From Protea cynaroides (taxonomy: Eukaryota > Streptophyta > Magnoliopsida > Proteales > Proteaceae): DNA of 64,000 nucleotides. Below, piece by piece: positions 1 through 33,746 of this stretch. Each line of letters starts with the position of its first letter. Position 1 is the stretch's first letter. Both the position numbers and the translations under genes were made by a program. The stretch covers positions 44,632,699 through 44,696,698 of the forward strand of contig CM053272.1 of assembly GCA_028583415.1 (NCBI GenBank). The letters run 5' to 3'. The notes beneath the pieces were generated by a model. It did no database searches, was not told the origin of the DNA, and saw nothing but the letters and a program-made list of their open reading frames with translations.

Positions 1-2075
1 CTGACAGGGATACTCAAAAGATTCCATCCATTAATGTTAGTTCTCAGTAACAGTTAAAAATGTTATTAAAATTCATTAAGAAATGGAACTTCGCTTCTGC
101 CAAAGAACTGCCAAAGAAGCAAACTAGGGTTTTTTTTTTTTTTTTTTTAATCTTTTTTTAATATCGATCTCTGTTTTAGTCTGAATAGATCTCAGTCACT
201 CGCACACAGAGCCTCGAGATTCACAGAACAAAATCCAGTAGCAACGTCCGTTAGCAAGGAAGGAAAGACGAGAAACGAGGTAGAAGAAAAAGAGGGGGGG
301 AGGGGGGGATACAGAGTTGGAAATCGGACCGGAGAAGGAGTAGGGGCGTAGAATGCGACAGAAAAAGTGAACTTTCCAAAGAGATTTGGACAAGAGTCAA
401 TGCCAATGATATGAGGCAAAAGGCATCTCCTTCTTCAGCCCTTGCTTCCCTCTTTTATCATCTGCCCTCATCACGATAATGCATCGATCCCAGCCCTCCA
501 CCTCAATTATTAAACAACTCCGTTGTCACACTCACACATGACCCTACAAATACACCTAATGTTCTTCTTATACTATACATATACGATATGAAGTTTTCAT
601 GATTACCCAATAACATTCTATGAAAAAGAATGGATGTCAATGGGCTATTGCCCTACATAATATATAAGTGGGATATGTAGGGCAGTTCTTAATGACTCTG
701 TGAGACCCATTACCCTAGTGACTCTGGGCTGTGGGGTTTACAATTTGACATGCAAAGGGTTCAGGTCTGGCTTCCACAACTAAAAAAACATGACCCATGA
801 CAGGAAAGCACCTCTCCTTTCATTTCAATAATATCATAAAGCACGTACGATTATCAAATAAACTGACCAAATGAATGAATGGATTATGGGTCAAATGAAA
901 CTTTAGATAAAGGCTGCTGCTTCTTTTTACTCTCTTTCTCTGCATGTGTGATTAAACCAGAAAAGACTTCATAATAGCTCTAATAGTCATGAACATGTCT
1001 AACCAACCGGCAATCAGCACTTCTCTTTTGAAGATCACATGAAATTAGATACCACAGAAAAGGCAAAAGAGTACCACGGTTAAGTCCTCCTTAGTTGGGA
1101 ATTTTAATTACAGACTTTGGCCTACCCTTGTATTGGAAGTAATTAAAAAAATATTGTCTTCCTTTTTTTGGTTTGCGTGGGATATACTATTTATTCCTCA
1201 TCGCCGACCCCAGCCCATATTTGGGTGGACCAAATAAACCCCTAGGTTCATGTAGACCCCACCATCCACATGTACCAAGTCAGTAAAGATCATGAGAACC
1301 ATCAAATCTCATGTGGGTTGCCCTAGGGAGGAAAAAGAGTTGAACTTAAAACCTCAACTTTTTTATGCATAATCCCTTGCCTACTATGCTACCCCTTGGA
1401 GTTTACATAAGAAAATAAATTTCTGATATTCAATAACTAATCATAATTCCTATAGAATGTTTTCTGATCCAGATGGTCCTAGAGCAGTAAAATATATATC
1501 ATGTTGCCTACTATAGAGGGCCAAAATGGTGTGGATAAATAAACCCTAAGACACTTACATATAAATTTTCAGTCCAGATGAAGTTTGTCAAGCTGCAAAA
1601 TCAAACATTAAAACTTCAGGTTTATCAGGAGGGTGTGCAAACCGTATGGATGTTGCATAAGCATGTGTGGGACAGTACATGTTGAATCAAATTCTGAAAT
1701 TTAATCCGAACAATTTCATAGATATCCATATAGTTAAAATTATAACATCAACCTACCACTTGGCAATAGAGGGCAAAAAAATAAGATTTCAAATTATTTG
1801 ATACCTGAGAAGATGGCAATAAGAAAATCCCTTCAAGTTATACCAAATAAAATGAGGATGTATCCAACTTCAACTTTTCCAAGAACAAATGACATAGCGA
1901 AGCGGACACAATTATAAAAAGAGTCGTGGACAGAGTTACAACCGGTGTCAAATCAAACCAATATAGCTACTTTCTACTGGGTATGGGGGAGCAGATTCTC
2001 CCATTTTCGCTGCATCTTGATCCTAATTGCTGTGGTTCCGCAGCATCACAAAGAACATTTGGGAGGAATAGCCAG

Positions 2076-2108
<33 letters not shown>

Positions 2109-3415
2109 CAAAAAAAATGGAGATTCGTTTCTTAAATGACCTATATAGGAAGGCTTTCTCGTACATCCGTATTATGTACCACATGGCTAGTCCTGTGGTA
2201 ACCCAAATTTTACTAACTGATGAATCCAGGACCTGTTCATAGGTCAAATTTCAGCTCAAGTTGGCATTGGCTACAGAAAAAAGAAATTTTTAATTTTTTT
2301 TTATATAAATGCGGACTGGAAATTCAATGGAAAATGAAAATACGTGGAGTACAATCCAATCCATCCATCACTTTTCCACATAGCATAATTAAGTAAACGA
2401 TAGAAGACGGCCTTCCTATGTGGGTAGTGCGTTCTTACCCAAAAACAAAAATGTGGGTGGTGCGAAAAACCATATGTCACGACCAAATACTCAAAAATGT
2501 CAACAATCTTTACCCTAACTTTAAAAGTGGGGTGTGTCTTACTTGCATCGATGCACGATTGTATCTCAGTAATGCAGCAGGGTTGCATACCAATGGGACT
2601 GTGTCTATTACATTCATGTACGTTTAGCATTTCCAGACAAATATACATTTAGTGGTATAAAAACTCTTATGTCCTACATGCAAAGCAATAAATGTAATTT
2701 CTGTTTTTCACAACATAAAAGCCTAATATGATAACACAGCGTAATTATCATTCACAGTAGGTTAGCTACTTAGCACAAAATGTAAATCAAAAGAAAGAAA
2801 TAGCCCCTTCCTCTAAATCCTGACGAAGTAGACAATCCACTCTACCATAAAAGTAATGAGAGATTCCGGACCGCCAGACTTTTGAGGGTAGGGATGGGAT
2901 GAGTTTTGGCTGTTCCAACCTGATCAAACCAGCTGAAGGCAATGTTTTACCCAATACATCATCAAAAGAATAGAAGAAACTTGTACAGATACGATAGATT
3001 GTAGCTAAATATATCCTAAACCAGGAGTTTTATTTATAAAAAGCAAATCAATATGCAAGTAAAGAGAAAACACGATTTCAAGGCATTTGGATGTGCTTAA
3101 TTAACCTGTCTCAAATATTCAAGAATTTGATGATCAGATAAATTAATGGATCTAATGATTCTCAGAGGAACGCCTGCATTAATACGGTAATTCCTAATGA
3201 AAAAAGAGAATCCTGATAAGCAATCTATGAGGCAATGGAACAGGAAACTGGGAAATAAGGGCAACACACTTGCAGCTGTAATTAACTGAAATTACAAAAA
3301 GATGAATAAGATGGAAAGAATGAAGACATGACATTAATCTTATTCAATAATCATTTACAGATTAATCAGGAACGAAAACAATGCCTACCACATCCAATAT
3401 GAGCACCAACAAATC
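1..3415. other. Region downstream of TOD1, no gene recognised
   Basis: I see no supportable coding sequence here. The stretch just below 3416 is expected to hold the TOD1 3' UTR; an AATAAA-like signal on the minus strand near 3032-3037 is one possible polyadenylation site, but this is a guess. The rest is AT-rich with short homopolymers (T-run near 131-148, G-runs near 294-308) and a 31-base C-run at 2076-2106. The short open frames are low-complexity or lack any family signature. Confidence 0.5.
2076..2106. repeat. Poly-C tract of 31 bases
   Basis: An uninterrupted run of 31 cytosines. It produces the apparent proline-rich and glycine-rich reading frames on the two strands, which are therefore not genes. 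Such long C/G homopolymers are rare in plant DNA and are prone to length error in sequencing. Confidence 0.95.
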
Positions 3416-25656
<22,241 letters not shown>

Positions 25657-26245
25657 CGAAGACGACATAAACAATTGCCGGATCACGTCGCACCAGCTGC
25701 AGAAAACGAAAGATAAAAGCAACGTTGGAGGGAACAAATATCAGGCTTCTTCGACAAAATTCAAAATTGAAAGCAGCGAATTAGGGTTTTAGGATTTTAC
25801 ACGTGAACGTTTATTGGGAGATAACAGAACTTCGGAGTAAATATTGGCTTTTGTTTTATGAAAAACAAGAAACAGGTATACACTCGAGTTTAGGTTTGAG
25901 CAGAGACTCTACGAGAAGACCACTCTTCCTTTTTCCTGAATCCTATTGAAAAAGACGATGACAGTACCTGACAAGGTTGTTTTAGTAAACAAAGCCAAGT
26001 ATGTAAGATATTTACAAAAATATCCTCATCCTATCTCCATTGAAAATATTTAATTTTTTGAAACACCTTGGGGTTCCACACTCTTTTCCAAATTAATTCA
26101 GGAATGAGGCTTCAGTTCATTTGGTGAGAGAAGATGATGGATATATGAGATTCGGTCTGCATCTTTTGGTTTAAGAGAAGGTGATACAGTAAGTAGATCG
26201 AAGGTCTTTGATGTTGTTGATTAAAGCACTTGAATGATAAATGAT

Positions 26246-26370
26246 GGTATATTTATGTAATTTAACATTTAGTAAGGGTAGTATTTTTTTCAAAAAAAAT
26301 CTTCAAATTTTATGGTTGAGGGTTGTTCATATAACTTTGGTCAATAAAAGGTAGTTTTGTAAATTTTCCA
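26246..26370. mobile_element. Single-arm fragment of a foldback MITE
   Basis: The plus strand reads GTATATTTATGTAATTTAAC then ATTTAGTAAGGGTAGTATT, close to the right arm of the MITE at 28737-29151. The opposite arm is not seen here, so it is probably a truncated copy. Confidence 0.5.
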
Positions 26371-27371
26371 AAAAAATTTATAAATTTAGTCTGTCATTTT
26401 TTCAGCAAAAAAAAGAATAAGGGATACTTGTAAATGATTTTTTTTTTTTGTGGATTTACCAAATTACCACAATGTTTTCCCATATCGGTTTGGTTAAAAT
26501 AATGGAAAGGGAGTCGATACCTAATTTTGTATTCCACTTAAAATTCTTATCATGTTTAGTAATTAAATTTTTCAATGAAATCTTTATTATGCTTTTTAGC
26601 TTGAACTAAATTTATATAGAGAATTTAATTTTAAGAGTAGTTTAGTCTTATAGCTCATAAAGTGAATGGTATTATCAAACTTCCGTTCTATGGTAGGCAA
26701 TATGAAGTTACGAAGTTATGATTGGTGGATAAGGGCCCCATTAAGATTCCATTTTATGCCAATTGTCCAATGAATTTGTCTTCAAATTAAATTGGTGGAT
26801 AAATTATGATGGGTGGAAAAGCCATCATCGTTTCCATACAAAAGTGTCGTAATTATTAAAACAAAAGGGAAATATTATCAATACACAATGTAAGCAAAAA
26901 AAATTGTCAAATTCGTCATGATTATCTAAAGTAATCTAAGTCGAAAAACTTTCTTTTGGTGCAAAGACCCACTTTATATGTATATAAAAAAGAAAACAAA
27001 AAGAAAAATAGTTTGACTATATGTTTGAAGTCATTTTTTAGTCTTATCAAATTCAGTGTCCCAAATGAACATCAACATGAATTATATGGTCCTCCATCTC
27101 TGTCCCATCTGACGATTGAAGCAATGCTTGTGTAGATTCATGTACAACACCTTTTGCTATAAAAGTATCATAAAATTTAGAGATAATGGTGCATCTTCTC
27201 TTAATATCATATGATGGGAGATTCGAATGCATCCGGTCAATTTAATGCACCTCAAATATGTGGTTGACTTCATAGATCAAGAAACACATTTGAAATTATA
27301 TTTTGCAAGACCATTTTTGTTCCTCTTAACATTAATACAAATGATGATAGTTTTAAAGTCCCTCTTAATAT

Positions 27372-27506
27372 AGCTAGAATACAAGATAAATAGGTATGTG
27401 ATTTGATAGGAAATGACAACCTTCTGTCAGGTGTCAAGAAGCTAGAATACAAGATAAATGGGTATGTAATTTGATAAGAAATGACAACCTTCTGTCAGGT
27501 GTCAAG
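27372..27506. repeat. Tandem duplication of a 67-bp unit
   Basis: Two near-identical copies (27372-27438 and 27440-27506) beginning AGCTAGAATACAAGATAAAT and ending TCTGTCAGGTGTCAAG. They lie directly beside a small inverted-repeat element. Confidence 0.92.
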
Positions 27507-27510
27507 GGAT

Positions 27511-27651
27511 CCAAATCGTCTCCTGCGGCAGGAGGTTCCTGCCGCAGATCCAAAGGCCGGGGTTCGGCCTGATCGCCTGCCAATACATTGGGGGGTGGGC
27601 CGATTGAAATCCGGCCCTTGACAGGCGGCAGGACCGCAGGAGAGGATTTGG
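27511..27651. mobile_element. Small GC-rich inverted-repeat element (141 bp)
   Basis: The ends are inverted repeats CCAAATC(G/C)TCTCCTGCGG. The interior is GC-rich and partly self-complementary, unlike the AT-rich surroundings. No clear target duplication is visible, so its class is unknown. Confidence 0.6.
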
Positions 27652-28736
27652 TTGTGGTGTCAATACTGCACATAGAGTTTTTCAAAGATCAAGGCCCTCA
27701 TATAGAAGGTTTTATGGAGCAGCTGTCTGACACCAAAATTGATATTTTTGTTTTGGAAAGCATGCTTTGATGCTTTAGCAATTAGAAGCCTCCTTGAAGT
27801 GCCTTCCAGTTATCCTTGGTGTGGTGAAAGAATAGAGACCTAAACCACATTTTTTTATACGAGCTTTGTGATGTGGTTCAAAAACAAATATCACAACCCA
27901 TCCTCTTCACATTGGATGGTCTCTTGTTTGAAAAGTGTCTAACAATCCCCAAGGCTATCTTTGGTTGCAAGGTTTTTTTTTTTTTTTTTTTATTGGTAAT
28001 AAAGATACATATTCATTCATGAAATCACTCAAAACGAAAGAATGAGTATAGTTATAATCATGAATCGAAGCCTCAAAAACAATCATGTTATGTTACAATC
28101 ATAAAAATTTCCATTTAAAGTTTTAAAATTTTACCCTCCTTCTCTTTAATTCTCCTTATAAATTTGCAACAAAACAAAGCTTAGAGGAAAACAATTATAC
28201 ACTCATGTCATAAAATGCATTTGGCTTGTGAGAAATGATTACATCTTTTGCCATTTTGCTTTTAATTCCATTGATACAACATTTCATACTCTTAGATTGA
28301 CAAACAATCAGTGCAATATTTTTGTATTTATATTTTATAATAATAAACCAAAATGACAAAAAATGGGATAAAGTCCAGCAAATATATGCTTGGGTTGAGA
28401 TATTCCAGCTCCATTTTAGTTAAAGGTAGTGAGTTATGAGATCCGCAAACTGCGATTGGATGTTTATGTACTTAGATTGCACTCATTTCCTCTTCCATCA
28501 TTGGGTTTGGACCCTCTTCAAATGCTACACAGGTTAGCTGCCAATCCAACGGCTGATGAATAGTTGACACTTATACCCAAACATGGGTACGGGCGTTAGT
28601 TGATCCTTAGCTGTTGATAGGCTGCCCAACAGCTGGTGAGAATCTTTTACTCTATTACCACATCAGTTTTCTTAATCTTTAATTTCATAAATAAAATTCC
28701 TTTCTTTCCAATCACTTACAAAAATAAAAAATAAAA

Positions 28737-29151
28737 AATTACTCAGACACCCCTTTGACAATTAATTTACCATACAGAATTACCATATTTTGACAAAAGT
28801 TACACGGACTACCCTTGAAATGATATTTTGTAATCATATAGTCTACATCCGGCGTTAAAAACTGATGAAATTTTTTAAGACAATACTATACTTACTCAAT
28901 GTAAAATTACATAAATTACTTGTAGAGATCTCGTTCCATATATAGACGAGGGTATATTTATGTAATTTTACAATGAGTAAGGGTAGTATTGTCTTAAAAA
29001 TAATTCAGAATTTCTCCTGTCAATTTTTAACGCCTGCTGTGGACTATACTGTTATAAAACATTGTTTCAAAGGTAGTCTGTGTAACTTTTGTTAAGAGAT
29101 GATAGTTTCGTGTAGTAAATCAATTGTTAAGGGGATGTCTATGTAAATTTT
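28737..29151. mobile_element. Foldback MITE, about 415 bp
   Basis: The two halves are inverted copies of each other over about 200 bp, with matched blocks such as AAAAGTTACACGGACTACC and its complement near 29075, and AGGGTAGTATTGTCTTA with its complement near 28885. The terminal repeats are about AAAATTACTCAGACACCCC. Low-complexity A-runs on both sides hide any target duplication. No protein is encoded. Confidence 0.8.
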
Positions 29152-29186
29152 AAAAAAAAAAAAAAAGAAGTGAAAACCATATAGGA

Positions 29187-29524
29187 TTTGTTTGGTTGCA
29201 AGGGGAATTGAAGCTAAGGAAAATGAAATTTTTTAATTTTTGAAGAAACCTTTTATAATTGTAACGTAACATAATTATATAAACTACATAAACTTCTTAA
29301 CATACTTAATAACGATAATTGTAAAATGTAAAATTTATTTTCCTTTTTAAATGCACGGGATTTGGATGTAAATTAAAGTGTAAACTAAATAACTAGATAT
29401 GAAATGATTTGAAATTTGTTACGTAGTAATGTAATAGCATGTGTAATAATCATTACAAAAGTTTCATTTTGAAATTAACAAATTCCATTTCCATTATCTT
29501 CGATTTCCCTTGCAACCAAACAAA
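29187..29524. mobile_element. TIR MITE, about 338 bp
   Basis: The terminal inverted repeats are TTTGTTTGGTTGCAAGGG, with further imperfect complementarity inward. No coding content and no clear target duplication. Confidence 0.7.
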
Positions 29525-30045
29525 GCTTAAGGGATCATTGTTTATAGAGGGGAAGGAAAAATAATTTTCTTAAAAATGTCTTCTTGAACCCGACTCCACT
29601 AAAACACTTGTGATTACCATATCCATCTTGACAGACTTGGATTTCCTGCAATCGTGAAGCCTTTGCAGCCACATATGGGCCGTTGAGAATGCATCTATAT
29701 ACATGTCGATGCATTCCAACGGAGTAGATCTAACTACAGAAGTTACATGGTCGCACATGATCCAAACCCTATCTTGATCGCCCTAGGAAAGAGGATGAAA
29801 AAGAAAACCATGGAAAAAAAAAAAATCTCAAACGGGTAATGGTGGGTTAATCTACGATGAAACGATACTCCATGTCTTTCTAGGTCTAGTAGCCAGAAAA
29901 AAAAAAAAAACCTCCTATTCATAGTTCTTCCTTTTTCTCTTTGGATGACACGAATGTCAAACAATGAACGAGCCCCTCCATACCCTACCTCTAAAAAAAA
30001 AAAGCCCTAGTCATTTAGTCAAAAGATCTTGTAATATTCATTCGA

Positions 30046-30127
30046 GGGAGGAGAGAGAAGAGAGAAGAGAGAAGAGAGAAGAGAGAGAGGAGAGAGGATG
30101 GAGGAGAGAGAGAGAGAGAGGAGAGAG
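30046..30127. repeat. (GA)-rich low-complexity tract
   Basis: GAGAGAAGAGAGAAGAGAG pattern on the plus strand. GA-rich tracts are common near plant transcription starts, but no start site can be assigned. The surrounding 29525-32679 has A-runs and no supportable gene; a 5' UTR exon of SUVR5 might lie here but was not recognised. Confidence 0.85.
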
Positions 30128-32687
30128 ATTAATGAAACTGCAAGCTGGGTTAGCCATAGGGTTCGACCATGGAAGGTAGAGACGTGTTTGATGGCCAAAA
30201 ATTGTCCTCTAGTTTGCAGCCTAAACTTTAGGAGATAAAGTATTCTTAATAAGGTATAGGGGCCGGCTTCTGGGGATAAAAGAAAAATAAAAAAAAGAAA
30301 AAGAACGAAAGAGGGAGAAAAAGGAGCAGATACAGGAGCTATAGATTCACATCCACCTACAATAACAACAACCACAGTTTATTTAGATCCCTTAGGTACC
30401 CAATTGTACCCCCAACAAGGTCTCCTTCCGCCCCTTCTGTATCGGTATTTTTCCATTGAGAGACACATATATACCTGAAACCATTAAAAAAAAAAAAAAA
30501 AAAAGCCAAAGAGAACTGGTCACTTGGAACATCTTAGGATAAAATCGCCAATTTCAATTTCACCCCCCACCACCAAACGTTCATGGACCAAGAAGATGAT
30601 CATCCCGGGAGTCTATCTCCTGCACCCTTTTAAAGGTACATTAGCCTCATTGCTCATCACCTTCTACTTCTCGTGTGTGTTTTCCTAGACATGTCTTGCT
30701 TGTAACCTCGTACAGTCTTGTTTATGTCATATCTTTATTCTCTAGTCTCAAAGTCTCAACACCCCTTCCCCCAAGACATAAACAAAAGGAGCCTATACTA
30801 ACAATTGTTGTTAACTAGGAAAAAACGAAAAACAGGGACGAACCCTTGTTTTGATCGTGTTTCTTCAAATGGGTTTATTTGATTAAGGATTTTTGATTTT
30901 GATTTGGACCCCAGTTTTAATTTAATTCTATAATTTAGTTTCTGTAATTTTTTCTTCCTCTAGGATGTAACATTTGAATTTTGACTCGTCGTACCTGTGT
31001 ACCTGTTAATTGCCAGCTTCTTGTTAATCTTTTATCATCTGGGTATTTTATAGTTTAGGGTTTTGGATCGTGATCACATCAACTCAGAGGTTGTGGATGT
31101 GTTCTGGGATCTGGTCGTTCAGAATAGTGGTAGTGACTATTTATTTGGTAGTCGAACAGGAAGAAAGAAAGAAAGATCTATTTCCTTTGAAGCCTTAGAC
31201 AATTACTAATAATTCTGAGATTTATGGTTCTTGTTTAGGAGGTTTAGATAAGGACGAAGAATGTAAATGGAGGGTGAGGATCATTTCAAAAGGTTACTCT
31301 TTTCTTATTAATTATTTATGCTAGACGGGTTCAGGATCCAAAGGTTGATTGCTAAGGTTTATTTGGACGTTTGAGTGTGTGGGTCCATCATTTTTTGAGT
31401 TTCTTTAAGGTGCTGAAATGCTTTGATTTATTTCTTATTTGATTCCCATGGTTATTAGACCGGTTGTTTATCCATAAACTTGGACAATTCTGACAGATTT
31501 ATTTCATTTATCCAAAAAGGGGATAAATAAATTGAACTTAGGCTTAAATGAGAAAATTAGGTTAAAACACGAAGATGGTTCAATACTTAAAAATGTGCTT
31601 AAGAACAAAATACATGTTGTTACTCATTTTATCTTTAAATTCAGGTAGACCATATATAGATAGTAATTATGTTCTCTCCTTTTTTTTTTTTTTGGTAATA
31701 ATTGTTTACTCTCTTGTGCATAGTAGTTTGTTTAAGATGTTACTATTCATATAGGTCAGTTTACAACATAAATGCTAATTTTCAAATCATGAAATATTTT
31801 TTCCTTGCAACTTGATTTGACAGAGCATAATTCTCTAGGAGGGTCATGATTTCAGGTGTCGATTTGAACTTGAAAGAAAATCACCTGGATGTTTATGACA
31901 AAGAATTGTGGCGTCTCCTTCTCTTTATGAATATCTTTACTTTGAATAACGACATTGTCATATTCACTTGTTATCAGAAAAGGTCCTTCCTGCCTAAAGT
32001 GTACAGTACATGTGGCACACTTCAGTTTTAAATGGAATCCAAATTATAAATCTCTAGCTTCATATTACATTATGCAATTTGGACTAGCTCCTGTGGCTTT
32101 TATTTTACTATGTTCAACTTATGAAGTTTACTAGGACCACTGATTGTTTTTCCCATTGAGTTTTATTTATTTGTTATTGTTACAACAGAGAGTCAAGTTG
32201 GTAGGTTGTAATACATGACAGTGTTTTCAACAGAGTCCGTAGACTAGTCATTTGATGTGTTACAATTCTTCAAATTCAAAGCTTATATTTTTCTTTGCTG
32301 AAGCTTTGAGGACAGTCTTGATCCATGGCTCCAAATGGGAGCATATATATCTGCTATGAGAAACACATGGTATTATCAACCGAAAAGACGATGTTAAGGG
32401 TCCTGCGTACTCTTCAGGGAGGGGGAAAGGAAGGTAAAGGATTGAGGATCTCTCATCCCTTTATTATTCTGGGAACATACACGCCTGTAGTGTATGTTCC
32501 ATGGTTCCATTTTATTAATTGATGCCTTTGGTAACCTTTGCCACTTTATATTCATTACTATCTTTGGGGTGTTTGCTAACTTTGGCTAGTAGCCAGCAAA
32601 TGAGGAGTTACATTGGAAGAGATAGAGCTGGCCATACATTGGCTTTTAATTTTAGGTTACTGAAGTCCTTGGTTGCTCACTTATGTA

Positions 32688-33201
32688 CAAGGTTTAAAAT
32701 CTCAGTTCTCGGAGGTGTCTCGGCCTCTTGGAAAACCAAGATCTCGCCAAGATCTTGCCTAGATCTTGCCGAGACAGTGCAAAAACATTACGCGCAACCT
32801 TGTGGTCTTCCATGTCGGATATGCAGAATCCGGAACCGAATCAGTAGAAACCTCTTTCCCATTGACGGAGATGTGGATTTGAAAATCAAATCATATATAA
32901 TCGATTCGTTTTGATTTTAGATTATGAAAATAGGTTCAGTATTGAACTGAAAATTGATTATTCCAAACCGGTAAACTGATAAATCTATTTAAAGCTGACA
33001 AATCTGGCTGAGATCTCGTTTTCGAGATATGGCTAGAAATTGCTGAGAACTCATAATATCCTGAGATCTCGCCAAGATCTCAGGCGAGAACCTGTAACCG
33101 AGATCGAGATGGGTTATCGCCCTTGATCTCGTCTCGGTCTCCACTGAGAAGACCGAGATTGCCGAAATCTTGCCAAGATCTCGGCGAGATTTTGAACCAT
33201 G
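32688..33201. mobile_element. hAT-like foldback element with 8-bp TSD
   Basis: 514 bp with inverted ends CAAGGTTTAAAATCTC and CATGGTTCAAAATCTC and perfect 8-bp direct repeats CTTATGTA at 32680-32687 and 33202-33209. The arms are rich in GAGATCTTGG/CCAAGATCTC motifs and can fold on each other. The 8-bp duplication and CA-start termini fit the hAT superfamily. No transposase is present. Confidence 0.85.
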
Positions 33202-33746
33202 CTTATGTAGAGAGGCAAGGTCTCTTGTTTTCAACATTATTATCTCATTTTGGTGGCAAAGATTAACTCTCTCCTAGATGGCCTGGCCAAGCAGGTGGTC
33301 CTGAGATGTTCGTGATTTGGGTTGAACATTCTTCTCATATTATGTTGATCTTGTTATTGTATGCCTACTTTCCCATTGATTCTGGTTTGAGAGTTTTCAA
33401 GGCGAGATGTGTGGTGTCTAATCTATAACAACTACTGTTTCTTTATTTGAAATAAGAAAAAAAAGGGATCGATATGTTGCTGTGATTTGATCTGTTAGGA
33501 AACAGATTTGTGATGGGTTATGGTGCTTCAAGGAAGCTAAGTATCTTAGCCTTATCCTCATGCGTCACACACTGTTTGTTCTGAGAATTTTTTATGCAGT
33601 ATGAATCGATTTTTTTTGAAAATCCTTGTGGTAGTAGGATTTTTCAAAAAGGGCATATTCCTGCTGTTGGATCCTGCCCATATTTTGCAGGCTTATTCTA
33701 GTGACAAGAGAGGTCAATGAATCTTAATTTTAAACCCATCAGATAT

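Larger units (their letters stand above)
25657..28736. other. Upstream of TOD1; intergenic with MITE fragments
   Basis: This stretch should contain the TOD1 promoter and 5' UTR, but no clear TATA box can be assigned. It is AT-rich. A stretch at about 26246-26370 matches one arm of the foldback MITE at 28737-29151, and 27372-27651 holds a tandem duplication and a small GC-rich element. No gene is recognised. Confidence 0.5.

Noticed and set aside
192..419. Minus-strand frame of 75 aa near the left edge
   Set aside because: Purine-rich low complexity in this strand, no motif, no start or splice context that supports a gene.
1926..2247. Reading frames with Pro- or Gly-runs
   Set aside because: They are produced by the 31-base C homopolymer.
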